From contig DATKDP010000005.1 in NCBI GenBank assembly GCA_035546335.1, forward strand, positions 1-64,000: a stretch of 64,000 nucleotides of DNA, read 5' to 3'. Under the pieces are notes generated by a model. It had not been told where the DNA came from. It did no database searches and was given only the letters and a program-made list of their open reading frames with translations. The stretch's first letter is position 1. Each line of letters opens with the position of its first letter. Origin of the DNA: DATKDP01 sp035546335. GTDB lineage: Bacteria > Acidobacteriota > Thermoanaerobaculia > Gp7-AA8. A program made the position numbers and the translations under genes. Below, one piece after another: positions 33,689 through 42,394 of this stretch.

Positions 33689-34852
33689 ATGGGCACGAGC
33701 GCGGCGAGAGACTTCAATATGAATCCATTCGTGATCATCTGGGAGCCGACCCGAGCCTGCGACCTCGCCTGTCTGCACTGCCGGGCAGCCGCACAACCGC
33801 TGCGGAGCAAGTTCGAGCTGTCGACCTACGACGGATACAAGCTGATCGATCAGATCGCAGAGCTCGAGCCACAGGTGTTCGTGCTGACGGGGGGTGACCC
33901 TCTCAAGCGGCCCGACATCTACGAGTACATCGACTATGCACGACGACGCGGGCTTCAACCATCGTTGACTCCGAGTGCGACTCCGCTCCTCACCACCGAT
34001 TCGATCGATCGAATGAAACAGGCGGGACTCACGAGGCTGGCAGTCAGCCTCGATGGTGCGACGGCCGAAACCCACGACTTCTTCCGCGGTGTTGCGGGCT
34101 CGTTCGATCTGACTCTGAATTCGATCCGGCACGCGCGGAAGATCGGGCTGCCCGTTCAGATCAACTCGACGGTCACCAGGCGCACGCTCGGCGATCTGGA
34201 AGCGATGGGAGAGCTTCTGACGACGCTCGACATCGCCATGTGGAGCGTGTTCTTTCTCGTTCCGACGGGCCGTGGCAAGTCAGAGGAAATGATCAGCGCC
34301 ATCGAAGTGGAGGAGGTCTTCGCCCGCCTTTACCGCATCAGTCAGACCGCCGGCTTCGATGTGAAGACGACCGAGGCGCAGCACTACCGCCGCCATGTCA
34401 TCCAGCAGCGTCTGCGGGAGATGAACGGGGACATCGGGACTCTGATGGAAGGAGGAACGATCGGACCCGAAGTCGCGTCTCTGTTTGCTTCGGCCAGCAG
34501 ACGACGCGACATCATCGGAATGGTCACCGATCAGAACCTGCGTGTCCCGCGCGGGGTGAACGATGCGAAGGGATTCGTCTTCATCTCGCACATCGGCGAG
34601 GTGTATCCAAGCGGATTTCTGCCGATCTCGGGAGGTAACGTCCGAAACCGCCAGCTGAAGGAGATCTATCGGAACGCGCCGATCTTCACGTCGCTCCGTG
34701 ACACATCACAACTTCGCGGCAAATGCGGCGTCTGCGAGTTCCGCGAGATCTGCGGCGGCTCACGCGCGCGCGCGTATGCGATGACCGGTGACGTTCTCGG
34801 TGAGGAACCGCTCTGTGTCTACCAGCCGGCAGGCTCGCACGCGCACGAGTGA
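33689..34852 (+). CDS. ahbD: Radical SAM haem synthase AhbD-like
   Basis: 387 residues, ATG with GAGGAGG 8 bp upstream. The radical SAM motif is TRACDLACLHCRA (about 27-34), followed by FVLTGGDPLKRPDIYEYID. The C-terminal cluster region reads CGVCEFREICGGSRARAYA, then GEEPLCVYQP, which matches AhbD. AhbD oxidatively decarboxylates two propionates of Fe-coproporphyrin III to vinyls, forming haem b without the protoporphyrin route. The split orientation relative to ahbC is slightly unusual. A related uncharacterised radical SAM/SPASM family is the alternative call. Confidence 0.78.
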   Translation: MGTSAARDFNMNPFVIIWEPTRACDLACLHCRAAAQPLRSKFELSTYDGYKLIDQIAELEPQVFVLTGGDPLKRPDIYEYIDYARRRGLQPSLTPSATPLLTTDSIDRMKQAGLTRLAVSLDGATAETHDFFRGVAGSFDLTLNSIRHARKIGLPVQINSTVTRRTLGDLEAMGELLTTLDIAMWSVFFLVPTGRGKSEEMISAIEVEEVFARLYRISQTAGFDVKTTEAQHYRRHVIQQRLREMNGDIGTLMEGGTIGPEVASLFASASRRRDIIGMVTDQNLRVPRGVNDAKGFVFISHIGEVYPSGFLPISGGNVRNRQLKEIYRNAPIFTSLRDTSQLRGKCGVCEFREICGGSRARAYAMTGDVLGEEPLCVYQPAGSHAHE

Positions 34853-34899
34853 CGAGGCGGAGGGGCGAACGGTGATGCTGTCACGCAATGCCGACGCTC

Positions 34900-35203
34900 C
34901 CTGATCTCTCGTAGGGACGAAGCATTTGCGCGAGGGACAGAGCCGAGGGCCTGCCCGCGCCGCAACGCAGCGCAATAGCTTCGTCCGGGTGCTTGCCATG
35001 AGCTACCCAAGCCTTCGGGGAGAGCGGGCGTCCCGCGCCCGCCCCCGGGTGGGTGGGGCGCGCATTCGCCACCGAGAATGTCACAATCTCGCAAGCACCC
35101 GGGCGAAGCTATTGCGCTACGCTCCAGTCACGCGAGCCTGTCGCCACGGCCTGCGCGCAAATGCTTCGCCCCTACGAGAAATGTGACGGTCGCGCGAGAC
35201 ATC
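34900..35203. repeat. Two 90-bp elements in inverted orientation around a GC-hairpin element
   Basis: The left copy (about 34905-35000; CGTAGGGACGAAGCATTTGC ... TAGCTTCGTCCGGGTGCTTG) and the right copy (about 35085-35175; GCAAGCACCCGGGCGAAGCT ... CAAATGCTTCGCCCCTACGA) are reverse complements at both ends. The centre (35016-35050) is the GC-hairpin element. The right copy continues into ATGTGACGGTCGCGCGAGAC, also found at 50865-50884. It fills the gap between ahbD and the tryptophanase stop. Confidence 0.85.
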
Positions 35204-35244
35204 TGCCACGTCGATTCTCGAGACGGTCTCAGCACACCTGCCAA

Positions 35245-36636
35245 TCACGCTGGAACCGGCACCGTTTCGAGCGGCTCCAGCTGTGCCGTGAAGTGGCGAA
35301 GGAACCGGGGGGCGTGCACGATCCGGAATCCGGACAGCCGCTCTTTCTTCGCGGCGACGGCGATCACGACCTCGGCGACGTAGTCGATGTGCGACTGCGT
35401 GTAGAGGCGTCGTGGGATCGCCAGACGAACCAGGTCCATCGCCGACGGCACTTCCGTTCCGTCGGGCTTCCGGCCGAACATCATCGTTCCGATCTCCGAC
35501 GAGCGGACTCCTCCCTCGACATAGAGCGCATTGACGAGCGCGATTCCTGGATACTCCGAGGGATCGATCTGAGGAAGCATTGCGCGTGCATCGATGTAGA
35601 CGGCATGACCTCCCGGCGGCTGGACGATCGGCACTCCCGCGGCGGCCAGTTTCTCGGCGAGATACTCGATGGAGCGGATCCGGTAGCGGAGATATGGCTC
35701 CTCGACGACTTCCTCGAGTCCCCTGGCGATCGCTTCCAGATCGTACCCCGCAAGCCCGCCGTAGGTCGGAAATCCTTCGGTCAGAATCAGAAGGTTCCGG
35801 CATCGTTCGGCCCAGCGATCATCGTTGATTGCGAGAAAGCCTCCGATGTTCGCAAGACCGTCCTTCTTGGCCGACATCGTGCAGCCATCGGCGAGCGAGA
35901 ACATTTCCTGAGCGATCTCCTTCGGCGTCCGCTCTGACTGCCCCTTCTCACGGGTCTTGATAAACCAGGAGTTTTCCGCGAAGCGGCAAGCGTCGAGAAA
36001 CAGCGGCCTCCGATATCGGTCGCACAGCGCGCGCACACCGCGCAGATTCTCGAGCGATACCGGCTGGCCGCCGCCTGAATTGTTGGTGACGGTCACCATC
36101 ACCAGACGAACGCGATCTCTCTGGCGATCGAGGATCGCGTCGAGCTTTGCGAGATCGACGTTCCCCTTGAAGGGATGAATCGTGGACGGAACCAGCCCTT
36201 CCGCGATCACACAGTCGAGCGCATCGGCGCCCTCGACCTCGATGTTGGCCCGCGTCGTATCGAAGTGAATGTTGTTCACCACGATGTCGCCGGGCTGCAG
36301 AATCGAATGGAAGAGAATCCTCTCGGCAGCTCTTCCCTGATGCGTCGGGATCACGTGCTCGTACCCGGTGAGCTCCTGGACGACATCCTTGAATCGAAAG
36401 AACGAGCGGCCTCCCGCGTAGGACTCGTCCCCCTGCATCAGCGCGCTCCACTGAGCGGCGGACATGGCTCCGGTTCCGGAGTCCGTCAAGAGGTCGATCA
36501 GCACATCGTCTGCACGAAGCAGGAAGACGTTGTAGCCTGCCTTTTCGAGAGCGCGCTCGCGCTCCTGGTGTGTCGTGAACTTGATCGCCTCGATGGCTTT
36601 GATGCGGAACGGCTCGATGATGGTCCTGATGTTCAT
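35245..36636 (-). CDS. tnaA: Tryptophanase (L-tryptophan indole-lyase)
   Basis: 463 residues, close to the usual 471. PLP-dependent cleavage of tryptophan to indole, pyruvate and ammonia. The Schiff-base Lys is in TMSAKKDGLANIGGF (about 259). Family segments include LLTDSGTGAMSAAQW, VIPTHQGRAAER and VTVTNNSGGGQPVS. Tryptophanase is chosen over tyrosine phenol-lyase because the specificity region reads GVRSSEIGTMMFGRKPDG, with EIG and GRxP as in tryptophanases, where phenol-lyases have an Arg (ERG). No tnaC leader or tnaB transporter is visible. The gene is alone on its strand between repeats and the kinase. Confidence 0.9.
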   Translation of the reverse strand: MNIRTIIEPFRIKAIEAIKFTTHQERERALEKAGYNVFLLRADDVLIDLLTDSGTGAMSAAQWSALMQGDESYAGGRSFFRFKDVVQELTGYEHVIPTHQGRAAERILFHSILQPGDIVVNNIHFDTTRANIEVEGADALDCVIAEGLVPSTIHPFKGNVDLAKLDAILDRQRDRVRLVMVTVTNNSGGGQPVSLENLRGVRALCDRYRRPLFLDACRFAENSWFIKTREKGQSERTPKEIAQEMFSLADGCTMSAKKDGLANIGGFLAINDDRWAERCRNLLILTEGFPTYGGLAGYDLEAIARGLEEVVEEPYLRYRIRSIEYLAEKLAAAGVPIVQPPGGHAVYIDARAMLPQIDPSEYPGIALVNALYVEGGVRSSEIGTMMFGRKPDGTEVPSAMDLVRLAIPRRLYTQSHIDYVAEVVIAVAAKKERLSGFRIVHAPRFLRHFTAQLEPLETVPVPA

Positions 36637-36734
36637 GCTGCACTCTCCGGCAACGAGCGTAGTTTCCCGGCTCAGGGCCTACGGTGCGCCCGATCACGAA
36701 GGCTTGTGACGTCCTCACGCACCTTCTGCTTTCA

Positions 36735-39700
36735 TCACGACACTTGCGATGCTCGCGCCGCCGAATACCCGCCGAATACCCGACGAAGAGCTTCGAAGAG
36801 CGCGTCCGACTCGTACGGCTTCCGAAGGAACTCGACGTGCGGTCGGGAAAGATATGGCTGGAGCTGTGCCTCGTCGCCATGTCCAGTCGAGAAGATCACC
36901 GGGAGATCGGGCCAGCGCTGGTCGATCCAGCGATAGAGCTCGACACCATTCATGTCGGGTAGACCGATATCGAGAATCACGGCATCCGGCCGGGAGATCT
37001 CGATTGCCGGAATCGCTTCGTCGCCTCTGCCGACGACCTCGGCGTGAATCAATTCCTGCCGCAGCAGAGAGGCGATACCGAATGCGACGCTCTCTTCGTC
37101 TTCGACGATCAGGACGCGACGGACGCTCGAAAGACGCCTCGGCCGGACCTCATACCGTGCGACATCGTTTTGCGCCTGCTGATCGGTAAGCGGAATGAAG
37201 AAATGAACCTCCGTTCCAACCCCTATTGTGGAGGTGACGAAGATCTGCCCTCCGTGGAGGCGAACGATCTGCTCGGCGATCGGCAGACCGAGTCCCGTGC
37301 CTCCCCTCTTCGTGCTGAAGAACGGCTCGAACAGACCCGGAATGAGCGCAGGCTCGATCCCTTCACCGTCATCGGCGAGAACGAAATGAGCCTGGTCGGA
37401 TTCCGAAGAGACCGTTCCAAAAGGAAAGAACGTTCCCCCCGCGGCGTGCTCGACTCGCAGCGACAAAGATCCACCCGCCGGCATCGCGTCCTTCGCGTTG
37501 ATTACCAGATTCGTCAGCACCTGCGTGAGCTGTTCACGATCGGCGGCAATCGTCAGGGGCTCGATCCACGGCAGTGTGGTGAGTTGGACGTTGGCAGGGA
37601 GAATGGCGGCGAGGTCGATTTTCACCTCCTCGATCCACGACCGCACATCGATCGCCTTCTTCTGAGGCTCGGTCGCCCGGGTGAACCGGAGGATTTCCTG
37701 CGTGATGCGTCGACCTCGACCGACCGCCTGCATGATGTGCTGTGTCGAGCTCCGGATTGAGTCGTCCGTCGTCCGCCGCCCGATGACTTCGGCGAACGGT
37801 TGGATCGCCATGAGCACGTTGTTGATCTCGTGAGCGATCATCGCCGCGATCCTTCCGAGACCATTGAGCCGGTTGGCGCGGTCGAGCTCCTTCTCCAGGA
37901 GACGTTTCTCGGTGAGATCGAGAAACGATGCGACGACTCCTGTGATCTTCCCGTTCTCGAGGATCGGTGACGCGGTGACGTCGACGGGAAAGGGCGTGCC
38001 ATCGCGTCGCCACAAGAGGTCATCCGGGAGTCGTATCGGACGGCCCGTCACCAGAACTCCCTGCAGAGAGCAAAGCTCGGCCGGATATGAGGAACCATCC
38101 TGACGATGATGGTGCACCAGCTCGTGGAGCGACTTTCCGATCAGATCTTCCGGCTCCCACCCGAACAACTGTGCCGCCGCGCGATTGGCAAGAGTGCACC
38201 TCCCCTCGGAATCCATGGCGTAGATTCCGGTAATCGTCGACTCGAGCAGAAGCTCGATTCTGTTCTTCAGCCTCTCCTTCTCTGCCTCCGCCCGCCGTCT
38301 CTCCGAGACGTCGCGCGCCATGCCGAACACATGGACCGCGCCATCCGCGTCGATCTCCCTCAGCCCGATCGCTTCGAGAGTGATCGAGTCCCCTCGTTTC
38401 GTCCTGATCGGTATCTCAGTCAATCGCGGCGGCTCGCCACGCAGCGTGCTGCCGAGCTCGAAGGCGGCCGGCTCCCGAGCGCTCTCGACGATCAGATCGA
38501 ATACGTTCGTGCCGATCAGCTCCTCCGGCTCCCATCCCGCGATCCGGGTAACCGCGGCATTGACGTCTTCGATCGTCCCGTCGGGAGCGAGCATGTAGAT
38601 GACGTCATGAGCGCCCTCGAACAGACGGCGATACCGCTCTTCAGACCGGCGCAGCGCCTTTTCGGCCGCGCGGTGCTCGGTGATGTCCTGCGTCGTCCCG
38701 CGAAGCCGCTCGAGACCGTCGGGGCCGAAGACCGCCCGAGTCCGGCAGGAGAGAAGGCGGATTGACCCGTCGTCGAGAACGATCCGATGCTCGAACGCGA
38801 CCTCCGATTTCGTTTCGATCGCGGTGTGCAGCCAACGCTCGAACTGGAGACGATCCTCTGGCGGCATCCGCTCGTAGATCGGGGCGCGCTCGAGGCCGCC
38901 CTGACGAGGCTCCCAGCCGAAGATTCGAAAGAGCTCATCGGTCCAGCGAAGCACGCCGGTCCGCACATCGCTGTCCCAGCTCCCGATGTGCGCCATCTCC
39001 TGCGCTTCAGCCAGCATCGCCTTCTGGCGTACCAGTTCGAGCTCGGCCTCCTTCCGCGAGGTGATGTCGCTGGCCATCACGAGCGTGCCGCGGTAGCGCT
39101 CGTGCTCATCGAACAGAGGAGCCGCGGCCATCAGGAGATGAACGGCCCGGCCGCCGGCAGCACGGAACGTTGCTTCGCGCTGCTCGCGAATGCCTTTCCG
39201 CCGGCGCTCGAGCGCTTCGCGGGCGAGCTGCTCTTCGCCCGCGTCCATGAAGTCGAACACGGGCCGCCCGATCATCTGGCCGGCGGAATAGCCGAGGATC
39301 TCCTCCATTCTCTGGTTGACGTAGGTGGTGATGGCGTCGGCATCGCAGATCCAGATTCCCTCCTGCGAGGTCTCGACGATCTGTCGATACCGTCCTTCGC
39401 TCGAGATGAGAGCCTGCTCCGTTTGTTTGGCCGCAGCCCGCAGCGTGGAATCGTGAAGCTCGCGAGCCACCGCGAATCCGAGGCGGTGAAGGGCGTTCCG
39501 GCAAACGTAATCGCGCGCGCCCCAGCGGAGTGCAGCGGACGCGACGTCCTCTCCGGCACGATTCGACAGAAGGATCACCGGGAGATCGAAACAGCGGCTT
39601 CGGATGAGCAAACAGCTCGCCGAAGGTGCGAGCGATGAGAACGACTCGTCGACGAGGGCCAGATCGAACCGGCATCCCCGGAGTGCGTCGTCGAGCGTAC

Positions 39701-39812
39701 CCGCCGTTTCCGCGCGTACGATCTCGCAGGCTACGCCGGCGCGATGCAGCTCCCTGGTGATCGAGAGCACATCGTCGTCGGAACCGGCGACGAGCAGGAT
39801 CTTCGCTCTCAT
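36735..39812 (-). CDS. Hybrid sensor histidine kinase with two receiver and four PAS domains
   Basis: 1025 residues from the ATG at 39812, which has GGAGG 8 bp ahead. Order: receiver 1 (1-120; acidic SDDD and phospho-Asp in LALVDES, but the usual Lys is replaced in YVCRNAL); four PAS domains (about 145-650, e.g. IVETSQEGIWICDADA, LLESTITGIYAMDSEG); dimerisation helix with phospho-His in AMIAHEINNVLMA (about 659); ATPase domain with LVINAKDAMPAGG, DDGEGIEP and GGTGLGLPIAEQI; receiver 2 (about 900-1015, VILDIGLPDMNG, Lys in FLRKPYES). No membrane segments, so it is a cytoplasmic sensor. Preceded by the small zinc-ribbon gene at 39859. Confidence 0.93.
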   Translation of the reverse strand: MRAKILLVAGSDDDVLSITRELHRAGVACEIVRAETAGTLDDALRGCRFDLALVDESFSSLAPSASCLLIRSRCFDLPVILLSNRAGEDVASAALRWGARDYVCRNALHRLGFAVARELHDSTLRAAAKQTEQALISSEGRYRQIVETSQEGIWICDADAITTYVNQRMEEILGYSAGQMIGRPVFDFMDAGEEQLAREALERRRKGIREQREATFRAAGGRAVHLLMAAAPLFDEHERYRGTLVMASDITSRKEAELELVRQKAMLAEAQEMAHIGSWDSDVRTGVLRWTDELFRIFGWEPRQGGLERAPIYERMPPEDRLQFERWLHTAIETKSEVAFEHRIVLDDGSIRLLSCRTRAVFGPDGLERLRGTTQDITEHRAAEKALRRSEERYRRLFEGAHDVIYMLAPDGTIEDVNAAVTRIAGWEPEELIGTNVFDLIVESAREPAAFELGSTLRGEPPRLTEIPIRTKRGDSITLEAIGLREIDADGAVHVFGMARDVSERRRAEAEKERLKNRIELLLESTITGIYAMDSEGRCTLANRAAAQLFGWEPEDLIGKSLHELVHHHRQDGSSYPAELCSLQGVLVTGRPIRLPDDLLWRRDGTPFPVDVTASPILENGKITGVVASFLDLTEKRLLEKELDRANRLNGLGRIAAMIAHEINNVLMAIQPFAEVIGRRTTDDSIRSSTQHIMQAVGRGRRITQEILRFTRATEPQKKAIDVRSWIEEVKIDLAAILPANVQLTTLPWIEPLTIAADREQLTQVLTNLVINAKDAMPAGGSLSLRVEHAAGGTFFPFGTVSSESDQAHFVLADDGEGIEPALIPGLFEPFFSTKRGGTGLGLPIAEQIVRLHGGQIFVTSTIGVGTEVHFFIPLTDQQAQNDVARYEVRPRRLSSVRRVLIVEDEESVAFGIASLLRQELIHAEVVGRGDEAIPAIEISRPDAVILDIGLPDMNGVELYRWIDQRWPDLPVIFSTGHGDEAQLQPYLSRPHVEFLRKPYESDALFEALRRVFGGYSAARASQVS

Positions 39813-39858
39813 GAGGACGGCCTCCCATGGACGAGGCCTCGATCCATCCCGCCGCCCT

Positions 39859-40086
39859 TCATTGCGCCGTACCGGCGCACTTTCCCCGCTCCGACAGAGT
39901 CGCGGAAGCTGTATGCCAGAAGGCATCGCGCCACTCCGGAGGTGCGGCGCAGAAGCAGGTGTTGCAGCGCGGACACTCGAGACTTCCGTGAGCGCCGCGG
40001 CAGTCGCACCACCGAGCTCGCGCGAGAGGATACATTCGCGCGCAGGCGAAGCAGTAGAGTAGCTGGTTCCCGGCGATGCATTCCAT
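39859..40086 (-). CDS. Small zinc-ribbon protein
   Basis: 75 residues from the ATG at 40086 (a GTG at 40089 is adjacent). Cys pairs are LLYCFACARMYP, WCDCRGAHGS and LECPRCNTCFCAAPPEWRD, a multi-Cys ribbon with the trailing PEWRDAFWHTA segment. Similar ribbons are fused to response regulators in some Acidobacteriota proteins (recalled, not checked), so it may act with the hybrid kinase 46 bp downstream. The ribosome site is weak. Confidence 0.55.
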   Translation of the reverse strand: MECIAGNQLLYCFACARMYPLARARWCDCRGAHGSLECPRCNTCFCAAPPEWRDAFWHTASATLSERGKCAGTAQ

Positions 40087-40221
40087 CACGATATTGGAGT
40101 CCCCCAGAGGGGCGAGGAAATACAGCGATCGGTCACGAAACGCGGCCCGTCACGTAACCGGCAGATCGGGCGCACGCTGAGGCCGCCTCAAAACTCGGAA
40201 GCCCTGAATCCGGCCTTGTTG

Positions 40222-40389
40222 TGCTCCTCGCAGGGACGGAGCCGAAGGCTTGCTACGCTGCGACACAGCGCAATCGCTTCGTCCGGGTGCTTGCGGGTGG
40301 GCTGCATCGTCGCCCGTGGGACAGGGGCGGGCGCGGGACGCCCGCTCTCCCCGGCAAATGCTTCACCCTACGAGAACTTGTGACGCTGG
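40222..40389. repeat. 90-bp element and GC-hairpin element
   Basis: At 40222-40300 is CGCAGGGACGGAGCCGAAGG ... CGCTTCGTCCGGGTGCTTGC; at 40305-40355 is the GC hairpin (GGGCGGGCGCGGGACGCCCG); then AAATGCTTCACCCTACGAGA. This has the same modules as 34905-35175. The rest of 40087-40221 shows nothing recognisable. Confidence 0.8.
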
Positions 40390-40965
40390 CTAACGTGATG
40401 CGAGGATCAGGTAGCTGTACTTACCGACGAGCGTGACTCGCTCGACGCGCCACGCTTTCGCCTTCAGCATGTCCACGGTCTCGGTCATCGACACGCGATG
40501 CTCGGTGGGAGGTCCGGGCGGAGGGTCGATACTCTTCCTCCAGTCGAGGATCACAAGGCGACCTTCGCTCCGGAGGATTCGCCTTGCCTCGTCCAGCACG
40601 GCGGCGTGATCGTTCAGTTCATGCCAGACGTTGGCCAGAAACACCAGATCACACAGCTCCGCATCGAGGTTCGTCGCGCTCGCACTTCCCTCGGTCACCA
40701 CCACGTTCGTGATCGCGTCCGTGGAGAGCTTCTCTCGCAGAGTCTCGAGCATCTGCCCCTGCAGATCGACGGCGTGGACCCGGCCCGGCTCGATCTTCCG
40801 GGCGATCGGAATGCTGAAGTATCCTGTCCCCGCGCCAATGTCAGCAACGGTCATCCCCGGCGTCAGCTCGAGCTTTTCTACCACGTCTTCCGGTGGCAGC
40901 CATCTCGATCGCGCAGGATCGTCGAGCTTGTGAGCCCTCTCCGGGGGGAAGGTTCTCTCGTTCAT
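40390..40965 (-). CDS. Class I SAM-dependent methyltransferase
   Basis: 191 residues from the ATG at 40965. SAM motif I is VADIGAGTGYFSIPIARK (about 41), with the acidic residue in VHAVDLQGQML, motif II in DLVFLANVWHELNDH and motif III in RILRSEGRLVILDWRK. The N-terminal ERAHKLDDPARSRWLPPEDV segment is common in UbiE-like proteins of this size. Substrate unknown. It is the only gene between two repeat-filled gaps. A longer reading to 41025 lacks support. Confidence 0.82.
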   Translation of the reverse strand: MNERTFPPERAHKLDDPARSRWLPPEDVVEKLELTPGMTVADIGAGTGYFSIPIARKIEPGRVHAVDLQGQMLETLREKLSTDAITNVVVTEGSASATNLDAELCDLVFLANVWHELNDHAAVLDEARRILRSEGRLVILDWRKSIDPPPGPPTEHRVSMTETVDMLKAKAWRVERVTLVGKYSYLILASR

Positions 40966-41131
40966 GTCGGTGCGGCGCAGCATCGAAAACGAGGAGTGTA
41001 ACTCAGTCGCTCGCCTTCCGCCCAACGGCGGCAGAAACCCGCTCCGGGGCGCGGACCTTCGCGGTCGTGACGCTGGGAGTCCCGCACACCTCCAACTCTA
41101 TGACGCTGCGTGAGTTGGGAGCTCTGCGTCC

Positions 41132-42385
41132 TCATTCCGCTCTGTAGTCCAGACCCCGCCATTCCGAGGTCGACAGGACCGCGCCATCGGGTGAGAGCCC
41201 GACGACCCGCCAACGCAGAACGCCGGCCGAGACCCTGTCAGGGAACCAGCCGGGAGCACGATAGCGACCGACACCCGGCTGCAAGACGGCTGACAGCACC
41301 TCTTTGCCCGCGGCGTCGACGACCTCGAGCCTGTAGAAAGCAAAGCGAGCATCTTCCGCCCAGGCGAACTCGAGCGGGGCTGTCCGGACCGTCGTTGCGC
41401 CGGCCAGGGGGAGGAGCTGCCGGAGCGGGCCGGCGGCCCCCGTGGAGGAAGTCGTGAGGGCGGAACCGACGTAGTAGCGGAGGACCGGGAGCGGAAAGCC
41501 GGCGACACCGCCACTGTGAACGATCCCGCTGCCCGAGCCGGCCGTGCCGAGGTTCGAGTTTCCTTCCTTGTCGTCGGAGGCTTCGATCCGCAGCAGGATC
41601 AGATAGAGGCCTTCGACCGCAGTCGGGAGCTTCGCCGGATCGGGACCATCGAGGCGCACGTTTCCGGTCGGCGGCAGAAACATGTTGAACCGTTCGAGCT
41701 GCGTGTACCTGCGCTGCAGCGGGCGAAGCTCGACCGGCAGACTCGCTTCCGGCAGCAGGTCCTGGGCCGTAGGGGGGTCGTCGCCCGGCAGGACGACTTC
41801 CCAACGGCCGATGAGCCGCCCTGTTCCGTTGTAGGTGATGTCGGCGTGGAAGCTCGGAGCCGGCTGGCCGACCGGGGTCGAGAGCACAGTCGTATCCGTC
41901 TGAAATCGGAGCTGAACGTCGAGCAGCGAGAGCGGCACGCGTGCGCCGCCTCCGGCCAGACGACAGGTGACGAATACATATTCATCCGGACCACCGACGG
42001 TACTGGTGAAGCGCCTCACGTAGAAGAACGCCGAGGGCTGTCCGGCTGCCGCGGCCTCGTAGGCGCGTCGGGCCACGGTCTGAGGAATCGTCATGATGTC
42101 GGTGAACCCGCTCTGCCCGCTGAAGCGACCCTGGTTGTAGCGAAGAGGCAGACGGCCGAAGATCGTTGCCGGGTTGCACTTGAATCCGATATCGGGTGCG
42201 GCAGGGATGAGCGCGCCGCACCAGATCGCTTCAGCCGGCACCTGGTTCGTCAATCCGCCGAACGTGATGAAGACCGTCGTCGCCCCTCGCGTGTTGACAT
42301 TGACACCGTTCGGATCACGTTGAATCGCGAGCAACGCCGGACTCATTGCGAGCAGCACGAAGACGAAGAATATGCGCTTGATCAT
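41132..42385 (-). CDS. Secreted beta-rich protein paired with an outer-membrane barrel, function unknown
   Basis: 417 residues with a signal peptide (about 1-20, ending ALLAIQ). The chain is predicted beta-rich: RGATTVFITFGGLTNQVP near the start, then paired Cys segments (AIWCGALIPAAPDIGFKC), then Ig-like stretches (LRYYVGSAL, PLEFAWAEDARFAFYRLEV) towards the C-terminus. No family is recognised. The gap to the upstream barrel gene is 9 bp, so the two form an operon. It might be a surface protein that needs the barrel for export or display. Confidence 0.6.
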   Translation of the reverse strand: MIKRIFFVFVLLAMSPALLAIQRDPNGVNVNTRGATTVFITFGGLTNQVPAEAIWCGALIPAAPDIGFKCNPATIFGRLPLRYNQGRFSGQSGFTDIMTIPQTVARRAYEAAAAGQPSAFFYVRRFTSTVGGPDEYVFVTCRLAGGGARVPLSLLDVQLRFQTDTTVLSTPVGQPAPSFHADITYNGTGRLIGRWEVVLPGDDPPTAQDLLPEASLPVELRPLQRRYTQLERFNMFLPPTGNVRLDGPDPAKLPTAVEGLYLILLRIEASDDKEGNSNLGTAGSGSGIVHSGGVAGFPLPVLRYYVGSALTTSSTGAAGPLRQLLPLAGATTVRTAPLEFAWAEDARFAFYRLEVVDAAGKEVLSAVLQPGVGRYRAPGWFPDRVSAGVLRWRVVGLSPDGAVLSTSEWRGLDYRAE

Positions 42386-42394
42386 CTGGTCACC

